64,000 nucleotides of DNA, from the IMG/VR virus record IMGVR_UViG_3300017991_000007, positions 1 through 64,000 of that record; one strand, written 5' to 3'. The DNA comes from a virus. Below are positions 7,851 to 16,012 of the stretch, piece after piece; the stretch's first letter is position 1, and each line of letters begins with the position of its first letter. Below the pieces are notes generated by a model. That model searched no databases. It saw only the letters and a list, made by a program, of their open reading frames with translations, and was not told where the DNA came from. The position numbers and the translations under genes are program-made.

Positions 7851-8819
7851 ATGAGCAAAATCGACAAGTCCAAAATTGGGGGCTTGAAAGTCAAAGACCC
7901 TAAACGAGCCGCACCTGAGACAGTGGAGGAAAAGGATACCTCTGAGGATACGTCTTGGCTTGATGAGGGTTTCATTCCGGTAGAGGATGGTGTTGGTGAT
8001 TCGGAAATGGCGAATGTACCGGGCAATTATATAGATATTCCCGTTGATGACCTCATTCCGAATTCGTGGAATCCGAATCAAATGAATGATAAGACGTTTG
8101 ATATGCTGGTTCGTCGGATGCGGGAAGTTGGACCACTCAGACCTATTAACGTCATTGCGCTCAAAGATCAACCCGGAAAGTACATGATCATTGACGGGGA
8201 GCATCGTTGGAAAGCCGCAAAAGCCCTTGATTGGCCGTCTGTCTCTGCTCTGGTAATGGAGGGAACGCAGTTTGAGCAAGAGGATGCTCAAAAGTTCCTA
8301 ACCATGCAGCTTAATCAAATAGCTGGTAAGACAAGTCCTGAGAAATTCCTGAAACTCTACAACGAAATGGTAGCGAAGTACGGGGATAAAGCCCTGAAAG
8401 ACCTTATGGGGTTTACCGATTCTACTAAATGGAGGGTTTTGACGAAAGGGATTGCGGACGGCTTACCGGGGGAAATGAAAAAGAAATTCAAAGAGAAAAT
8501 GGAGGGGGCAAACCCGGATGAATTAGGAAATATCCTGCAAGAAATCATGGGGATGTACGGCAATGATATGCGGTATAACTTTATGGTTTTCACTTTCGAG
8601 GATAAAGAGCATGTGTGGATACGCATGAACAAAGATACGCATCAATTGGTCAAGGATTTGGCAGATACTTGTAGGGCTGTTGGTCTGGATATCAACATTC
8701 CTCTCATTGATGCCCTTGACTTTGCGTTGACTCAGTTTACGCCCGCAGATGACGGTTTGGAGTATTCCAATGAGCCAAGTGAGAAAGAGCAAGCTACAAT
8801 TCAAGAGGGCGGGGGATGA
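7851..8819 (+). CDS. ParB/Srx-type nuclease-domain protein
   Basis: A 322-residue protein. Residues about 62-130 form a ParB N-terminal (Srx/ParB CTPase-nuclease) domain: IPVDDLIPNSWNPNQ, a helix, LRPINVI, and IIDGEHRWKAAKAL. In ParB this region binds nucleotide; in phages such domains often act as nucleases or precede methyltransferase or terminase genes. I see no clear parS-binding helix-turn-helix after it, only a long helical region. The next gene starts inside its end, and TerL follows. It may act in packaging initiation or DNA processing. A parS-like site lies at 41501, but this protein may not be its reader. Confidence 0.7.
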   Translation: MSKIDKSKIGGLKVKDPKRAAPETVEEKDTSEDTSWLDEGFIPVEDGVGDSEMANVPGNYIDIPVDDLIPNSWNPNQMNDKTFDMLVRRMREVGPLRPINVIALKDQPGKYMIIDGEHRWKAAKALDWPSVSALVMEGTQFEQEDAQKFLTMQLNQIAGKTSPEKFLKLYNEMVAKYGDKALKDLMGFTDSTKWRVLTKGIADGLPGEMKKKFKEKMEGANPDELGNILQEIMGMYGNDMRYNFMVFTFEDKEHVWIRMNKDTHQLVKDLADTCRAVGLDINIPLIDALDFALTQFTPADDGLEYSNEPSEKEQATIQEGGG

Positions 8820-9633
8820 TCTTAGAGCCTTAGATATTTACCCGGAAATTTACCGCCGGATAATGTCAGGGGAAGCGTCATACTCCGTTGCCAAGTGGTT
8901 AAAGTCCTTGGGGCATTTTGCCGAAATTAAAGAGGAATCTTTGCGTAAGAAGATTGACCGGGCAATTCCGAGTATTCAAAGAGAGGTACCACCCCAAGTC
9001 CAAGCAACTTATCTCCGTAAGAACGAAAACGAAACTGTAGAGCCGGAAATAGTTGAAAAACTTGATGAATCCGCTGAGGATTGTGTTGAAAAACTGCTTG
9101 AGTCGAAAGAAAAGCCGGGGGAAGTTGTCAAGGCTGAGGGGGATGAGGCTACTGAGGTGCAATCGGTTGCACCGGATGTAGTGGATTGTGAGCTTGTGCA
9201 AGACGATTTGCCGCCTAAACCGGTCCCGCCGCCGGTACCCCGGCCTCAGTTAAAAGAGGTTGCACAACTTGAGAAAGCCGCTGATATGCAATGGAGTAGG
9301 ATCAAGATGCTGCATGAAAACGAGAAAAAGATTCAGCATTTGTTCCCGCAGGGTAGGCAGGAATTCTCTGAGTACCGTGCCATGCTGCATACTCTTATCG
9401 ACAAGAAACGTGATCTTGGTATTGCCGGGTATGGACGCAGACAACCCAACATTACTCAGAACAATACCATCATTCAGGGTGACGTAAAGCAAGTTACCGA
9501 GCAAACCATGAATGTCATTGGTGATCCGAAAGCCCGCAGAAAAGTTTTGGATGTTCTCAGGCTTTTTAAGGTCCAAGAGGATGATGAGGATCAAAAACGG
9601 CTTGGTTCTAACGATGTAGCGGCTGAGGCATGA
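8770..9633 (+). CDS. Probable terminase small subunit / DNA-binding protein
   Basis: A 287-residue protein directly upstream of TerL and overlapping it by 4 bp. The first 60 residues are basic and helical, with a helix-turn-helix-like pattern (IMSGEASYSVAKWLKSLG). The middle is acidic and Pro-rich (PPKPVPPPVPRP), and the C-terminus has an N/Q-rich segment and a helix. Position and HTH suggest the DNA-recognition subunit of terminase; sequence alone does not prove it. It starts at 8770 inside the ParB-like gene, with GGAG upstream. One regulatory palindrome copy is embedded at 9158. Confidence 0.5.
   Translation: MSQVRKSKLQFKRAGDDLRALDIYPEIYRRIMSGEASYSVAKWLKSLGHFAEIKEESLRKKIDRAIPSIQREVPPQVQATYLRKNENETVEPEIVEKLDESAEDCVEKLLESKEKPGEVVKAEGDEATEVQSVAPDVVDCELVQDDLPPKPVPPPVPRPQLKEVAQLEKAADMQWSRIKMLHENEKKIQHLFPQGRQEFSEYRAMLHTLIDKKRDLGIAGYGRRQPNITQNNTIIQGDVKQVTEQTMNVIGDPKARRKVLDVLRLFKVQEDDEDQKRLGSNDVAAEA
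9158..9171. promoter_or_regulatory. Intragenic copy of the 14-bp palindrome
   Basis: TGCAATCGGTTGCA has both arms intact and lies inside the probable small-terminase gene with no promoter next to it. See the dispersed-palindrome finding. Confidence 0.5.
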
Positions 9634-11459
9634 CGGAATTAAATCAAGATGAACAACGGCTACTTACTTCCCTTTCCCCGGAGGAACAGGACTTAGTTTT
9701 ACGGGTGTTGGAGGGGGATGAGGAAATACTTTCAGCCCTCTATCAAGAGGAATATGAGGAAGTACCAGTAAGCCCGCATAAGTTTTTTACCGACCCGTAC
9801 TATTTGGGGCAGACCGGAGCCGATTTATACCCACAAATCTTGAGTGACTTGGTTGACGTTTTCAGTACGGATTGTGTGGAAATTGTGCTTGGTGGTAGTA
9901 TCGGGTGGGGCAAATCCACGTTTACAGAGTTTGCAATTCTGCGGGTTTTGTATGAGGTTGCTTGCCTGAGAAATCCACAACGCTCTTTTGGTCTTATGGA
10001 GGGGTCCAGTATTGTCCTTATCAACCTTTCCGTTACCCACGCTCAAGCAAAGAAAGCCATTTTTACGGGTTTGCTTGCCAAGGTAAGGCAAAGCCCTTTT
10101 TTCAAAGAGAAATTCCCCTACGACCCGTCTGTTACCTCTGAGTTGCGCTTTCCAAAGAACATTACTATTTTTCCGGGTGCATCAACTGATAACTCTATCT
10201 TGGGGCTAAATGTCATAGGAGGTGCGGTTGACGAATCAAACTTTATGCCGGTAAGGGAGAAAGCCAAGATGCCGGGTATGAGGGGCGCAACCGTTGGTGT
10301 GTACGACAAGGCTGATTCTCTCTACAATGCTATGCTGAGGCGTATGAAATCCCGTTTTATGAAGCGGGGGAAGCTGCCCGGAAAGCTCTTTACCCTTTCC
10401 TCAGCCCAATACCCAAACGATTTTATTGAGCGTAAGACACGTCAAGCCTTGCATGATGACCGTATCTTTGTTCGTAACTACTCCCTTTGGGAAGTCAAGC
10501 CGCCGGGTGAGTATTCGGATGAGACTTTCAAGGTAGAGGTTGGCACGGATTTACAGGGATCACGGATACTCACCGGCAAAGAGCCGCCCAATACGATTGT
10601 CGGTAAGGTCATTGACGTTCCCATAGATTTTATAAAGGATTTTGAAAACGATATTGAGGGGTCCATTCGGGATATTGCCGGTATCTCTACTTTGACCGTT
10701 GACCAATTTATCAAGAATTTCAGAAAAGTAGTGGATTGCATCAATAAGAAAAGGCACCATGTTTTCACGGGGGAAAGCACAACTCTTGAGGATAATCATA
10801 AGTTTTATCGTCGGACCTATCTGAAACCAAATCCAGTTAAACCCAAGACTCGTAAGCCGGTCCTAATCCATAATCCAGAGGCCGTCCGGGTAGCGCACAT
10901 TGACCCTTCTGTATCCGGTGATGCGACGGGTATTGCGGTTGGTCATATCGCTGATATGGTCAAAGTGTCCAGAAAGCAGCCGGACGGTAGAAAAACTGAG
11001 GAATATGCACCTCTCATATTTTATGATTTGTTGCTTCAAATACGCCCGCCTTTGCATCGGGAAATTCAGTTTGACCGTGTTCGTGACGTTCTTTATGAGT
11101 TGATTAAGGATGGTATGAAAATCCAGATAGTTACGATGGACTCTTATCAGTCAGCCGAGCCTTTACAGCAACTTAGGCGTAAGGGATTGATAGCTGATTT
11201 GTTGTCAGTTGACCGGACAACCGACCCTTACGATATCCTCAAGGCCGCATTCTACGAAAACCGGGTGGATATGTACGAGCATAAGATTGCCATGCAAGAG
11301 CTTAGGCAGTTGGAGCATGACCGGCAAAAGAACAAGATTGATCACCCCGAAAGAGGCTCAAAGGACATTGCGGACGCTATGGCGGGGGTGGCATTCACTC
11401 TCACAACTTACGCATCCAGACTCTATAAACCCACTGTTGCCGTCCGAACATTCGGATAA
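9630..11459 (+). CDS. terL: Terminase large subunit
   Basis: A 609-residue packaging motor that translocates DNA into proheads and cuts concatemers. The ATPase domain has Walker A GGSIGWGKST (88-97) and Walker B GAVDES (D201, E202). The nuclease domain has HIDPS (D425), MDSYQ (D504) and KDIADA (D579/D582), the three acidic sites of the RNase-H-like fold. Length is typical or slightly long. It overlaps the preceding gene by ATGA. The head genes it should work with begin only at 52100, so the packaging and head genes are split by about 40 kb of accessory DNA. Confidence 0.93.
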   Translation: MTELNQDEQRLLTSLSPEEQDLVLRVLEGDEEILSALYQEEYEEVPVSPHKFFTDPYYLGQTGADLYPQILSDLVDVFSTDCVEIVLGGSIGWGKSTFTEFAILRVLYEVACLRNPQRSFGLMEGSSIVLINLSVTHAQAKKAIFTGLLAKVRQSPFFKEKFPYDPSVTSELRFPKNITIFPGASTDNSILGLNVIGGAVDESNFMPVREKAKMPGMRGATVGVYDKADSLYNAMLRRMKSRFMKRGKLPGKLFTLSSAQYPNDFIERKTRQALHDDRIFVRNYSLWEVKPPGEYSDETFKVEVGTDLQGSRILTGKEPPNTIVGKVIDVPIDFIKDFENDIEGSIRDIAGISTLTVDQFIKNFRKVVDCINKKRHHVFTGESTTLEDNHKFYRRTYLKPNPVKPKTRKPVLIHNPEAVRVAHIDPSVSGDATGIAVGHIADMVKVSRKQPDGRKTEEYAPLIFYDLLLQIRPPLHREIQFDRVRDVLYELIKDGMKIQIVTMDSYQSAEPLQQLRRKGLIADLLSVDRTTDPYDILKAAFYENRVDMYEHKIAMQELRQLEHDRQKNKIDHPERGSKDIADAMAGVAFTLTTYASRLYKPTVAVRTFG

Positions 11460-11501
11460 CACAAGATGTAGTAGAGCATGTATAAAAAACGTCATTTATT
11501 C

Positions 11502-11530
11502 TTGACAAGCGAGAAATGGCGTGTTATGTT
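11502..11530 (+). promoter_or_regulatory. Sigma70-type promoter
   Basis: TTGACA (11502-11507), 17-bp spacer, TATGTT (11525-11530). No palindrome is present upstream, unlike many other promoters here. Confidence 0.7.
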
Positions 11531-11555
11531 TTAAGCAGAAAGGAGTGGTATATTT

Positions 11556-11981
11556 ATGAGCGAGAATGAAAAGCCAAAACGCAAAAGGTTGCCGTCCCAT
11601 ATCCGGGAACAGCTTATTAGCGAGCTTGGTACTGCCACGGATCAAGCGTTGGCTGATAAGTATTCAAAGCTTGTGGGTTTCACCATCGAAAGGCATACCG
11701 TATTCTATCTGCGAAATAGCCGGGGAATAGCTGCGTTTGCTCCCCGTCCATATACCCCACCCGCTTTCAAAGGTCGGTTTGAGGATGCGTATCCAGAGGT
11801 CAAAGAGCTTTTGGGCAGAGTACCTTTGCTGCATATCGCAAGGCGATACAATGTAAGCCGGTCATGCGTTAGAGCCGCCGCTGAGAGGCTTGGATTGCCC
11901 ACACGGGCGCAAGACTTTGAAAAGATTTTTGAGGATGCCGGGTCAAACCCGTTGCCAGATGAGGCAAGACAAGCCGGATAA
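11556..11981 (+). CDS. Helix-turn-helix DNA-binding protein
   Basis: A 141-residue basic protein. A C-terminal segment (VPLLHIARRYNVSRSCVRAA, about residues 86-105) is a good helix-turn-helix of the homeodomain-like type, and a second similar unit lies at residues 20-45. It has its own promoter and an AAAGGAG site and is followed by a strong terminator, so it is a single-gene unit. It is a candidate regulator. Nothing shows that it is the reader of the TGCAA palindrome. Confidence 0.65.
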   Translation: MSENEKPKRKRLPSHIREQLISELGTATDQALADKYSKLVGFTIERHTVFYLRNSRGIAAFAPRPYTPPAFKGRFEDAYPEVKELLGRVPLLHIARRYNVSRSCVRAAAERLGLPTRAQDFEKIFEDAGSNPLPDEARQAG

Positions 11982-12020
11982 ATTTGATACGTTGCGAGTC
12001 ATAGCACCCCACCTTATGAT

Positions 12021-12047
12021 TGCCCCCTTAACCGGGGGCATATTTTT
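12021..12047 (+). terminator. Rho-independent terminator
   Basis: TGCCCCC pairs with GGGGGCA (plus one inner C-G) and is followed by TATTTTT. It ends the HTH-gene transcript just before the next TTGACA. Confidence 0.8.
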
Positions 12048-12049
12048 AC

Positions 12050-12078
12050 TTGACAATTCAAAAGAGTGTTGTTATATT
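12050..12078 (+). promoter_or_regulatory. Sigma70-type promoter
   Basis: TTGACA (12050-12055), 17-bp spacer, TATATT (12073-12078). It directly follows the terminator and drives the genes from 12113. Confidence 0.78.
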
Positions 12079-12112
12079 ATGTGCGTGAAACATATTTTTG
12101 CGGGGGTGCGAA

Positions 12113-12463
12113 ATGACGCATGAAAGTGAGATTAATTGCTCCATAAGCAAGATTGAACACCGGGTATGGGGTGGTTCTTTGATTGCCACGGTGACGGTCC
12201 TGCCAACGGATGAGGATGATCCCGATGAGGTATCTTTTGGGGTTGATGTTGCTGAGTTCGTCAAACATCTTGAAGTTGAATCCAATCCATACACTGAGAT
12301 TCTTATCGACAAAACGGAGCCGAAAAAACGGTTTGTTCTGCGTACCGTTGATTTTGTGGGGGGTCTGGAATCAGCCGGGGTCTTAGCTGAGTTGGAAAAC
12401 GCCGGGGAAAGCGTAAATACGGATGCGCCGGACGGCATTGACGATGATGATATCCCATTTTGA
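12113..12463 (+). CDS. Protein with SSB-like C-terminal tip
   Basis: A 116-residue acidic protein whose last residues are DDDDIPF, nearly identical to the DDDIPF tip by which bacterial single-stranded-DNA-binding protein recruits repair and replication enzymes. The preceding domain is beta-rich but not clearly an OB fold. It could be a diverged phage SSB or a decoy that binds SSB partners. I chose the ATG at 12113 after GGGGGTGCG; an in-frame TTG at 12098 is possible. It overlaps the next gene by TTGA. Confidence 0.55.
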   Translation: MTHESEINCSISKIEHRVWGGSLIATVTVLPTDEDDPDEVSFGVDVAEFVKHLEVESNPYTEILIDKTEPKKRFVLRTVDFVGGLESAGVLAELENAGESVNTDAPDGIDDDDIPF

Positions 12464-12834
12464 GTAGGCAGTACAACATAAGCGGGCAAGACCGCAGCAT
12501 TCTCTTTCACCTGAAAAGACGTGGGGGAGAATGTGAACTGTTTACAATACTTTACTACGATCTTGATATGCCAATGGGACGGGCAAGGCAAAGCGTAATG
12601 CCTCTCGCTGCCCGGTTGCGGGAACGCAGATTAGTTGCGTTTCCTTCAAAGCAGCCCTTGGTTTGTGCTATAACTAGGGTTGGAGAAAAGGTCTTATCCA
12701 AAGACCAAAAATCCATTACCGTTAAGGAGCAAAATGATGATATTAAGAAGCGAGTCGGAACTAATGCAGGGGCTAAAAGCCGCCGAATTACCCGTTACCG
12801 ACCTACGACACCGCCTACCCCGTCACGAAAGTAG
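12460..12834 (+). CDS. Winged-helix-like small protein
   Basis: A 124-residue basic protein starting at a TTG that overlaps the preceding stop (TTGA), a coupling seen again at 22394 and 37196. Residues about 10-65 look like a winged helix (ILFHLKRRG, ARQSVMPLAARLRERRLV). It ends in TAG and overlaps the start of the endolysin gene by about 100 bp in another frame, so its C-terminus may be unreliable. It could be a regulator. Confidence 0.5.
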   Translation: MSRQYNISGQDRSILFHLKRRGGECELFTILYYDLDMPMGRARQSVMPLAARLRERRLVAFPSKQPLVCAITRVGEKVLSKDQKSITVKEQNDDIKKRVGTNAGAKSRRITRYRPTTPPTPSRK

Positions 12835-13531
12835 AGCTTGGGGAAAGCGTGACCCGGCGGGCATTCAGGGAGTCGTCTATCACCATGCAGCAAGTACCGG
12901 AACCTTTGAGGCTGTTGCTAACTACCATATAAAACCCAACCACATTTCCAGCCGGGGTCTGCCCTCCATTTCGTACACAATGGGTATCGACACGGATGGT
13001 ACCATTGCGTTATTCAATGATTTCGTTTGGCGCACTTATTCTCAGGGATATTCCAAGCGTCCGGGGGATGAAAACGCTGAGTTTATGGCGGTCCTTATCC
13101 GGGGCAACCTTTGGAGTCCGCACAATCCCAACGGGCATGATCCAACGGAAAAGCAACTGTTTTCCGCAGCCGCACTTTACGATTGGCTGCATAGGAATTG
13201 GGGTTTGCATCCCTCAATGCTTTTCGGTCATTATCATTTTGGCAAGGCTTTGTGTCCGGGGTCCGCAGTCAAGAGATTGATTGAGACTATTCGGGGTGAC
13301 GTGGTAGAGCCTACTCCTACCATGCTGCCAGAAAAGCAAATTAACTTGGTTGCCGATAGGCAAATTAAGCTCAAGACTTTGGGGCATTATTCCGGCAATA
13401 TTGACGGTATTTGGGGTCCGCAGTCGGACTCTGCCCTAAGAGCATTTCAAGCTGAAAGCGGTTTGTATGTTGATGGTATTTGGGGCCGGAATACTGAGGC
13501 TGCTATGAAAGCTGCCCTAGCTGCAAAATAA
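12734..13531 (+). CDS. Endolysin: N-acetylmuramoyl-L-alanine amidase with peptidoglycan-binding domain
   Basis: A 265-residue lytic enzyme. Residues about 40-185 form an Amidase_2 domain, with zinc ligands likely H50 (VVYHH), H166/H168 (GHYHFG) and C174 (ALCPG). Residues about 205-262 form a PG_binding_1 repeat (NIDGIWGPQSDSALRAFQ). It cleaves the amide bond between MurNAc and L-Ala in peptidoglycan. No signal peptide is seen, so it needs a holin; the two-TM protein at 47914 is a candidate. The start at 12734 follows AAGGAG; an upstream ATG at 12680 lacks a site. Confidence 0.88.
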   Translation: MMILRSESELMQGLKAAELPVTDLRHRLPRHESRAWGKRDPAGIQGVVYHHAASTGTFEAVANYHIKPNHISSRGLPSISYTMGIDTDGTIALFNDFVWRTYSQGYSKRPGDENAEFMAVLIRGNLWSPHNPNGHDPTEKQLFSAAALYDWLHRNWGLHPSMLFGHYHFGKALCPGSAVKRLIETIRGDVVEPTPTMLPEKQINLVADRQIKLKTLGHYSGNIDGIWGPQSDSALRAFQAESGLYVDGIWGRNTEAAMKAALAAK

Positions 13532-13555
13532 AAAATGCCCGGTAGGAGTACCGGG
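13529..13555 (-). terminator. Minus-strand terminator
   Basis: CCCGGTA-GGAG-TACCGGG forms a 7-bp stem with a four-base loop, followed on the minus strand by a T run (A run on plus). It ends the minus operon 14230-13580. The same stem with loop TGGG ends the small RNA at 22994. Confidence 0.7.
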
Positions 13556-13579
13556 TCTTGGTAGGATTCATTAGTGGGA

Positions 13580-13741
13580 TTAGGACACTCTTTGGGAACT
13601 ACCCTCTTGCATTTGCCCCTCAAAGAGTGCTTGTAGGTCCGCTAATTCCTGCCTTTGGCGGTCATTCAGGGGTTGACCGTTGTTATTGGAAAGTTCCTGA
13701 ATCATTATCTCAGTCTCTTGGATCATTTCAGAGTGTGTCAT
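13580..13741 (-). CDS. Small acidic/Gln-rich protein
   Basis: A 53-residue Gln/Glu-rich helical protein. It has AAAGGAG before its ATG, starts 12 bp after the stop of the DUF6011 gene, and is followed by the terminator at 13529. No family recognised. Confidence 0.6.
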   Translation of the reverse strand: MTHSEMIQETEIMIQELSNNNGQPLNDRQRQELADLQALFEGQMQEGSSQRVS

Positions 13742-13753
13742 TTTCAGACTCCT

Positions 13754-14230
13754 TTAGGCGATTGAGCCGGTAGTGTTGATATCGTTAATATGCCGGTATC
13801 CCGCTCCGATATTGACGCACACGGGGCCAAACCCGGTAGCAATAGACTCAGGGACCGTCAACCGCCGTCCGCAGCGTCCGCAACGCCCTTCATGCCAGAT
13901 TTCGACACTCTCAGGGAGATTGCCGGAAAGCAACCGGGTGAAAAACCAGTTGAAAACCCTTGCGCTTTGGGCATCCCGGCTGATTCGGGAACGCCGCCCG
14001 TGAAAGTACCGGGCATTCTCGGTACCCGCATCAAAGATGGTACCCAAAAAGGTGTAGTCACTGGAATTTTCCGGGCCGGTCAAAACGCTTACGAAGTGAG
14101 GCGCATCCTCATTGGGTTGCCGGACTCGGAAAGTGAGGCGATTGCCGGTATCGGTATTGAGTAGGGTAAAGTAAGCGTTTCCTGCCAAGACGAATTGCCG
14201 GATATTTTGCTCTATGATATGCCTTTCCAT
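13754..14230 (-). CDS. DUF6011-domain phage protein
   Basis: A 158-residue protein. The C-terminal 35 residues (GRCGRCGRRLTVPESIATGF followed by GPVC) match the Cys-rich DUF6011 signature found in phage and plasmid proteins; it probably binds zinc. The start is the ATG at 14230 after AAAGGGGAAACGAA. Upstream in frame the conserved leader would encode an NETTQQ-like peptide starting at the transcript start, so those ATGs are rejected as main starts. Confidence 0.65.
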   Translation of the reverse strand: MERHIIEQNIRQFVLAGNAYFTLLNTDTGNRLTFRVRQPNEDAPHFVSVLTGPENSSDYTFLGTIFDAGTENARYFHGRRSRISRDAQSARVFNWFFTRLLSGNLPESVEIWHEGRCGRCGRRLTVPESIATGFGPVCVNIGAGYRHINDINTTGSIA

Positions 14231-14281
14231 TTCGTTTCCCCTTTCGGTTTGTTGTGTCGTTTCATTAATCATCATGGTTGT

Positions 14282-14339
14282 ACTATACCAAGGCTAAAAA
14301 GACTTGTCAAGTAAAAAATGCAAGCGATTGCACTTTTTT
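14282..14339 (-). promoter_or_regulatory. Operator/terminator module plus promoter
   Basis: Reading minus: an A run, palindrome TGCAATCGCTTGCA (14332-14319), six T, then TTGACA (14310-14305), a 17-bp spacer and TATAGT (14287-14282). It drives the minus operon from 14230. A plus-strand promoter starts about 20 bp beyond, so the palindrome could control both. Confidence 0.78.
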
Positions 14340-14352
14340 TAACAATTTTCTC

Positions 14353-14382
14353 TTGACGTGTTAAGTAGGTTTGCGCTATTAA
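14353..14382 (+). promoter_or_regulatory. Probable divergent promoter
   Basis: TTGACG (14353-14358), 18-bp spacer, TATTAA (14377-14382). It is less consensus-like than others and faces right toward 14420. Confidence 0.45.
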
Positions 14383-14419
14383 ATATTTGTTATGGTTATT
14401 TGGTTACGAGAATTTTGAT

Positions 14420-14638
14420 ATGAGGTACCGGTGTAATGATCCCGTCACCGTTGCCGTATCCTATTGTCCTATGTGTCAGAAATCCGTAAATATTTTGTAC
14501 GTTGAGGCTCGTAAGGACCGTGTTCTTTGCCCGCATTGTTTTGGAGTTTTCACTTACACACAGCCGAAAAGAGTTATAGTAAACCGTGGCATGATTGCGT
14601 CTGATGGTATGGACGGGGAGTTTCTGTATGAGGATTGA
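14420..14638 (+). CDS. Zinc-ribbon protein
   Basis: A 72-residue protein with two C-x-x-C pairs (CPMC and CPHC), typical of a small zinc ribbon. I used the ATG at 14420; a TTG at 14387 would lie at the transcript start. It overlaps the STAS-like gene by 11 bp. Function unknown. Confidence 0.55.
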   Translation: MRYRCNDPVTVAVSYCPMCQKSVNILYVEARKDRVLCPHCFGVFTYTQPKRVIVNRGMIASDGMDGEFLYED

Positions 14639-14945
14639 TGTGTTTAGAGCGACGGGTGACGGGTACGCACAGGACGTTACTGAGGGGGTTGAGGTTGCCA
14701 AGATTGTAGCCGCCTTGCTGAGTAATAGTCCGGGTGTGGTAGAGATTGATTTTGCGGGGGTCATAGCGGTAGAGCGGGTTTTTCTCTTTGGGCTATTCAA
14801 TTCGCTTTATCTACAGTTCTCGGTTGATGAGCTTCATACTCGGATTCGATTTAAGAACTTGGGAGATTTCGAGTTCGTAGTAAGACGGTGTGCGGTGTTG
14901 TCTTTGGAGAGTGTGCTGAAAATTCAATCATCCTCAGCAACGTAA
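14628..14945 (+). CDS. STAS-like (DUF4325-type) protein
   Basis: A 105-residue alpha/beta protein with a VVEIDFAGV strand followed by VFLFGLFNSL helix, resembling the STAS-like DUF4325 domain, which occurs beside signalling or defence genes. It starts inside the zinc-ribbon gene after GGGGAG. Its last 20 bp are a direct repeat of 15336-15355. It ends abutting a convergent minus-strand gene. Confidence 0.55.
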   Translation: MRIDVFRATGDGYAQDVTEGVEVAKIVAALLSNSPGVVEIDFAGVIAVERVFLFGLFNSLYLQFSVDELHTRIRFKNLGDFEFVVRRCAVLSLESVLKIQSSSAT

Positions 14946-15355
14946 TCAGTCTTTTTCAAGAGCGTACCGGGCTTTGCTGATTCTATCCAATAGATCATTT
15001 ACCCGTACAAAGGCGGTATCTAAGGTTTTTTCCGCAGCCTCTTGTTTTGAGTGTTTGGCCCGTCTATTTGCCATTAACACGAATAGATGTTCTCTAAAGG
15101 TTACTTTGGTTTCGGTGATTTTTTGGAGTTCTTTGCACCGGTCAAGTGTTTGATCCACTCGTATAAAATCGGCACCTATTTTGCCCCAATATTGTTGTTC
15201 TTGGAGGTCGGTACCTATCTCACTAGCCTCAATGCAGGAAAGTGCATTCTCTAATGTTTCGAGTCTATCACTTGCTTGGTGTAGAAGTTGCTCCAAGGCT
15301 TTCATAACTGATATACGAATTTGTGTATCCATTTTAATCATCCTCAGCAACGTAA
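14926..15355. repeat. 20-bp direct repeat flanking a minus-strand gene
   Basis: AATCATCCTCAGCAACGTAA occurs at 14926-14945 and again at 15336-15355, on either side of the 128-residue minus-strand gene. One copy encodes the C-terminus of the STAS-like protein; the other, on the opposite strand, encodes the end of a 55-residue protein. Confidence 0.8.
14946..15332 (-). CDS. Coiled-coil protein, unrecognised
   Basis: A 128-residue, strongly helical protein with heptad-like spacing of Leu and Ile. It starts 2 bp after the stop of the preceding minus gene (TAAAATG) and ends against the convergent STAS-like gene. It is bracketed by a 20-bp direct repeat, suggesting acquisition by recombination. 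No function suggested. Confidence 0.55.
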   Translation of the reverse strand: MDTQIRISVMKALEQLLHQASDRLETLENALSCIEASEIGTDLQEQQYWGKIGADFIRVDQTLDRCKELQKITETKVTFREHLFVLMANRRAKHSKQEAAEKTLDTAFVRVNDLLDRISKARYALEKD

Positions 15356-15501
15356 AGGCCGTATTCAATAATAGCATCTAACAAGTCCGGGTGTTCGTCA
15401 AGTTTGTATCCGGTTGCCCTCTCAAATTCAAAGAAGATATCGCAGAAATGATTGGAGCCTTGATCTTTTGCTTTTGCCTCTCTATCGTCTGCTTGGCTCA
15501 T
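15334..15501 (-). CDS. Small acidic protein
   Basis: A 55-residue acidic protein (ends YVAEDD) one base after the stop of the preceding gene. Its 3' end carries one copy of the 20-bp repeat. No family recognised. Confidence 0.6.
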   Translation of the reverse strand: MSQADDREAKAKDQGSNHFCDIFFEFERATGYKLDEHPDLLDAIIEYGLYVAEDD

Positions 15502-15502
15502 T

Positions 15503-15835
15503 TTACGCATCCCCCTCAGTTACGAGTACCCACCCCGGCCCGCTGGTAGGATTCTCAGGAATAGCCTCATAAGCGGCCCTTTGCATGGCCTCAGTCAAAT
15601 CCCGCCGGTATTGGGCATTGCGCCTATTTGCCGCATCCATAACGTAATCCAGAGGCAAGAAAGTACCATCCCCATATTCATAGTCCGGTAGTATGGATTC
15701 ATTTTCCATAAAGGTACCGTCCGGGGCAGTAATTAGAAGCTGCCAACCGTGATCATGGTACAACTCAAAATGAAAACCGCTATCACCGGTTGCCTCAAAT
15801 CCGCTACAAATCTCAGTCCATTCGATTGCTGCCAT
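15503..15835 (-). CDS. Acidic protein, unrecognised
   Basis: A 110-residue protein rich in Asp, Glu and aromatic residues, with a beta-rich first half (FHFELYHDHGWQLLITAPDG) and a helical Arg-rich segment near residues 75-95. The ATG at 15835 follows AAAGGGGCAACGAA, matching other leader-fed minus genes. First gene of a three-gene minus operon. Confidence 0.6.
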   Translation of the reverse strand: MAAIEWTEICSGFEATGDSGFHFELYHDHGWQLLITAPDGTFMENESILPDYEYGDGTFLPLDYVMDAANRRNAQYRRDLTEAMQRAAYEAIPENPTSGPGWVLVTEGDA

Positions 15836-15877
15836 TTCGTTGCCCCTTTGGTTTGTGCCATTAAGTACCATACGCAC

Positions 15878-15937
15878 ACTATAATAAGGCTAAAAAGTCT
15901 TGTCAAGTAAAAAATGCAATCACTTGCACTTTTTTTC
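15878..15937 (-). promoter_or_regulatory. Operator/terminator module plus promoter
   Basis: Minus reading: A run, TGCAAGTGATTGCA (15928-15915), T run, TTGACA (15906-15901), 17-bp spacer, TATAGT (15883-15878). A divergent promoter lies at 15955. Confidence 0.78.
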
Positions 15938-15954
15938 ATTAGTAACGATTTCTC

Positions 15955-15983
15955 TTGACAAGCCTAAAAGTGAGTGTTAGATT
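15955..15983 (+). promoter_or_regulatory. Sigma70-type promoter, divergent
   Basis: TTGACA (15955-15960), 17-bp spacer, TAGATT (15978-15983). It faces right from the same intergenic region as the minus module. Confidence 0.72.
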
Positions 15984-16012
15984 GATGGAAACTTTGACAA
16001 GCGGGGGTAGCA

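Noticed and set aside
7851-8819. Calling the ParB-like gene a partition protein
   Set aside because: Only the N-terminal ParB/Srx domain is visible, no ParA neighbour exists, and its place before terminase fits DNA processing or packaging better.
13558-13773. Plus-strand open frame opposite the 53-residue minus gene
   Set aside because: The minus-strand frame has AAAGGAG, fits between a gene and a terminator and has natural composition; the plus frame has none of these.
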